DNA from: Candidatus Zixiibacteriota bacterium
GTDB lineage: Bacteria > Zixibacteria > MSB-5A5 > GN15 > FEB-12
Direction: 5' to 3'
Length of the DNA: 13,764 bases
Assembly: GCA_018816665.1 (NCBI GenBank)
Contig: JAHIVM010000164.1
Location: 1-13,764, forward strand
The translations under genes and the position numbers were made by a program. Position 1 is the stretch's first letter. Each line of letters starts with the position of its first letter. The notes beneath the pieces were generated by a model, which was not told where the DNA came from, did no database searches, and saw only the letters and a program-made list of their open reading frames with translations. Below, in pieces: positions 11,449-13,764 of the stretch.

Positions 11449-13491
11449 TTAAAAGTCACCATCGAAGACATAGTCGACTTCGATATGACCGATCACGGTT
11501 ACAAAATCATTATTGGTTAGTCTCACCGGCAGTCCGTCAGAACCCTGCAGGACGAGCTGGTTGAGGATATACAGCGTATCGGAGCGCAGCACCTGGATGT
11601 CGGCGCTGTCGAGGACGATAGTCTGGTAGCCTGTGGACAGGGTATCGCTCACGATACCGGCCACGGTCGGAGCCGCATTGATAACGATCGGATCCAATGT
11701 CACCTGGGGATTGGTGGCCAGCGTTGCGGAATCCGATCCCAGCCAGACACTCACCTGCGTCCCGAGCGGCAGATGACTGATCACGTTGTAGACAAAACGT
11801 GCTTCGGTCACATGGTCGGTGATCGTTTCCATGTCATCCTGGTTGAGATCTTCGCTTTCGATGTCCGTCTCAATATTCGTCTCGGCGATGATCATCTCCA
11901 GCGGAGCGGTTATCTCCATCCGGGCAAACACGTAGTCATCGGGCAAGATCGTACCCACGCCGCCGTCGCCGAATCCGGCGGAACCGGAGATGGTGATGGT
12001 CGACGGTAACGGTGTCAGAAAGTCGGATACGACCGTATCGATTATCGTGACTACCGGGTTGTCCAGACCACCGGCCGCAACATCGCGGACCAGGTGCATG
12101 GTTTTACCGTTGTCACCGACCAGGGTGATATCCAGGGTGCCGGGCAGGTTGACGGCGTTTTCAATCTCCAGGGTCACGATCGCCGTCACCAGTTCAAAGC
12201 CCTCAAATCCGTCGGGAACATCAATGGTTTCCACCCGCGGATCGATCGTTGAAGTCACCGCGGCAAAAGCACCGGTGACGGAGCCGAAGGCCAGTCCGGT
12301 CAGGCTGGCGGTCGCCGAGAACTCATCGGCGGCGTCGACTGCCCGCTGGAGCGGGGCGGTACCGGGCACGGTCGCAACTATCTCGACCGAGATATCCTGC
12401 GGCACGGTGGAATCCGCCGGCGACAGCACGTAGCCGGTTAGATCGACCATGACAAGCTGGCTCGAGGCCGCCGCGACCGGCTGGATCACCGTCAACGGCA
12501 AACCGCCGTTCTTGAGATCCGGGAAGGTGATTTCCAGGGTGGCATCCAGATTGGTTGCGTTGGCGATGTCGAGTTCGAGGTCGCCGCCGGTGAGGGTCGC
12601 GTGATATACCGGATCAGGTTCGTCCAGAACGACAGGTTGGGAGAACGTCCTGACCATAGCCGGAATCTCGGCGGTACCGGACGAGACCGATAACCCGTTC
12701 TGGAAATTCAACTGCGTTGTTACGCTTCCGGCGATGGTAGACAACGTATCACCGTCAAGCGTGGTCCCTGTGATGCGTGCCTCCAGCGAGTTGGAGATGG
12801 TCTGACCGTCGAGATTAAACAGGGCTGAATCGACGGAGCCATCGGCCAGGCCGCCGGCGAACGATTGCACGCCCAGTGACCTGAGATTCACCAGGTCGTA
12901 TAATTCAATGGAGGCCGCCGACAGGTCCAATCCGAGGCTGTTGTCAACCACGGCGTACGCGCGCCCCGAGGCTACTGTCGCAGTGGAGAAATTGCTGATC
13001 GGATCAATCGCTCGGGCCACGGCAAACGTCGTTTCCGGTACCGGAACACCGACCCCGGAGGCCAGTCCGCCGATGAGATCGATTGTGCTGACGCTGACGG
13101 GCGGGACCGACGGTGGATCGATGTCAATTATGCCCAGTTGTTCGGATATCGAGTAGCTCATGTCTGCTGTGGTCAGTTCGTCCGTATCCAGCGTCACGGT
13201 GTCGAGGTCTCGCGATATCGTATAGATGACATTGGAATCGACATCGAACTGAATGCCATCCTGATCGATATGCTCAATAATCTCACTCATGGTATAAGTC
13301 CGGCTGACCAGCGGCACCGTGAACTGAGTCGTCCAGGTCGGCGCCTCGGGTTTTTTTACCGTGCACTGAACCATGGTGAGGAAGATGACTATAACGGCCA
13401 GGGTCAGGGCGCCTTTGGTGCCGATTCGGAACCAGAAGTTCTCCTGGTAGTCGGCCGAGGCGCCTTTCCTCCGGTGTTTCTTCTTTGCCAT
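11449..13491 (-). CDS. Large exported, membrane-anchored or lipoprotein-like protein of unknown function
   Basis: From ATG 13491 this is 680 residues; I do not recognise the family. The N-terminus is very basic (MAKKKHRRKG), followed by a hydrophobic segment at about 27-42 ending LTMVQC43. That cysteine looks like a lipidation site, but Gln at -1 is not canonical, so it may instead be a signal anchor. After it comes PEAPTWTTQFTVPLVSRTYTM, then a long acidic beta-rich ectodomain rich in Thr, Val, Asp and Ile. Two related units are visible: LELDIANATNLDATLEIT near residue 303 and VTLEIENAVNLPGTLDIT near 437, period about 134 residues. I chose the ATG because AAGGA (13498-13502) lies 6 nt upstream; a longer TTG start at 13533 has no ribosome site. 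It is first in an operon with the barrel protein. Confidence 0.82.
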   Translation of the reverse strand: MAKKKHRRKGASADYQENFWFRIGTKGALTLAVIVIFLTMVQCTVKKPEAPTWTTQFTVPLVSRTYTMSEIIEHIDQDGIQFDVDSNVIYTISRDLDTVTLDTDELTTADMSYSISEQLGIIDIDPPSVPPVSVSTIDLIGGLASGVGVPVPETTFAVARAIDPISNFSTATVASGRAYAVVDNSLGLDLSAASIELYDLVNLRSLGVQSFAGGLADGSVDSALFNLDGQTISNSLEARITGTTLDGDTLSTIAGSVTTQLNFQNGLSVSSGTAEIPAMVRTFSQPVVLDEPDPVYHATLTGGDLELDIANATNLDATLEITFPDLKNGGLPLTVIQPVAAASSQLVMVDLTGYVLSPADSTVPQDISVEIVATVPGTAPLQRAVDAADEFSATASLTGLAFGSVTGAFAAVTSTIDPRVETIDVPDGFEGFELVTAIVTLEIENAVNLPGTLDITLVGDNGKTMHLVRDVAAGGLDNPVVTIIDTVVSDFLTPLPSTITISGSAGFGDGGVGTILPDDYVFARMEITAPLEMIIAETNIETDIESEDLNQDDMETITDHVTEARFVYNVISHLPLGTQVSVWLGSDSATLATNPQVTLDPIVINAAPTVAGIVSDTLSTGYQTIVLDSADIQVLRSDTLYILNQLVLQGSDGLPVRLTNNDFVTVIGHIEVDYVFDGDF

Positions 13492-13649
13492 AGCGATTCC
13501 TTGCTCTGTTGTGTTTCGGATTCTCTCACGCAAGGTCAGCGCAAACCGGATGCCGGGCCGCCAAGCACTTCTAAGTGATTGCTGATCTGACGGTTATGGA
13601 CTTGCTCGGGCGGTTGGTCCGGGTCGTGGCTGGTGTTTCGGGAATAGAG

Positions 13650-13667
13650 TATGGGGCCATCCCCATA
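13650..13667. promoter_or_regulatory. 18-bp inverted repeat, candidate operator
   Basis: TATGGGG (13650-13656) and CCCCATA (13661-13667) are exact reverse complements around CCAT. It ends 2 bp before the predicted -35 box of the right-edge regulator and lies in a divergent spacer, a typical place for a regulator binding site. Confidence 0.45.
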
Positions 13668-13668
13668 T

Positions 13669-13697
13669 TTGCCTGGAACGCTTTCGCGGCGTATATT
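13669..13697 (+). promoter_or_regulatory. Predicted sigma70-type promoter of the right-edge regulator
   Basis: TTGCCT (13669-13674), a 17-bp spacer, then TATATT (13692-13697). The expected transcription start near 13704 gives a short leader carrying GAGG at 13707-13710, 6 nt before ATG 13717, a coherent promoter-leader-start arrangement. Confidence 0.5.
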
Positions 13698-13716
13698 GCG
13701 GGTAGCGAGGGTGGCC

Positions 13717-13764
13717 ATGGGAATGACAAAATACGATCGACTGTTTCACATTCTGAATCTATTG
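13717..13764 (+). CDS. Probable HTH/WYL-type transcriptional regulator, partial (N-terminus only)
   Basis: Only 16 codons are in the window: MGMTKYDRLFHILNLL. The KYDRLFHILNLL pattern matches the first helix of DeoR/YafY-like winged-helix regulators, which usually carry a WYL ligand-sensing domain further on. GAGG (13707-13710) sits 6 nt before the ATG; an in-frame ATG at 13723 is the alternative. The gene is divergent from the exported-protein operon and has its own promoter and an adjacent palindrome, so it could regulate itself and possibly the neighbour. The identification rests on a very short sequence. Confidence 0.6.
   Translation, partial: MGMTKYDRLFHILNLL

Larger units (their letters stand above)
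13492..13716. other. Divergent intergenic region
   Basis: About 225 bp separate the exported-protein gene (minus) from the right-edge regulator (plus). It contains a good plus-strand promoter and an inverted repeat, listed separately. I see no convincing minus-strand promoter. A 60-codon minus-strand open frame at 13536-13718 has no ribosome site or family resemblance and I do not count it as a gene. Confidence 0.5.

Noticed and set aside
13536..13718. 60-codon minus-strand open frame between the divergent genes
   Set aside because: It covers the plus-strand promoter, has no ribosome site and no recognisable motif.

Overview
The window looks like part of a chromosome from an uncultivated diderm bacterium of the FCB superphylum, most likely candidate phylum Zixibacteria. 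The clues are a secreted protease ending in a paired dockerin-like module with the repeated VDVGDL(T)xLISYLF signature, a second protease ending in a type A (Por/T9SS-like) sorting domain with the YPNPFNP motif, PorV/DUF5723-like and Omp85-like outer-membrane barrels, and type IV pilus genes. The phylum assignment is an inference from these signatures and was not tested by a search.

Layout. (1) Positions 1-3647, minus strand: a type IV pilus / type II secretion operon read right to left: PilB/GspE ATPase, PilC/GspF platform protein (overlapping by 17 bp), a complete type IV pilin-like protein, and a second pilin-like protein cut by the left edge. (2) Positions 3790-7627, plus strand: an Omp85/BamA-like outer-membrane barrel, then, behind its own sigma70-like promoter, a secreted HExxH metalloprotease with C-terminal dockerin repeats and an intrinsic terminator. 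(3) Positions 7753-7956, plus strand: a small four-cysteine zinc-ribbon protein. (4) Positions 8075-9817, minus strand: an M6-family (immune inhibitor A-like) secreted metalloprotease with a type A sorting domain. (5) Positions 10133-13491, minus strand: a two-gene operon encoding a 680-residue membrane-anchored or lipoprotein-like exported protein of unknown function followed by an outer-membrane barrel, closed by a strong intrinsic terminator. (6) Positions 13717-13764, plus strand: the first 16 codons of a probable DeoR/YafY-type HTH (WYL) regulator, with a promoter and a palindrome in front of it.

The shared theme is the cell envelope and secretion: pili, outer-membrane barrels, two exported metalloproteases and a large exported protein. 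Nearly every product except the pilus ATPase, the zinc ribbon and the regulator is exported or membrane-bound. I found no tRNA or rRNA, CRISPR array, transposase, phage gene or recognisable defence system. The most unusual signals are a perfect 14-bp-arm palindrome in the coding region of the left-edge pilin, across the prepilin cleavage site and pairing codon to codon; the uncharacterised 680-residue protein/barrel gene pair; and a palindrome abutting the promoter of the right-edge regulator.
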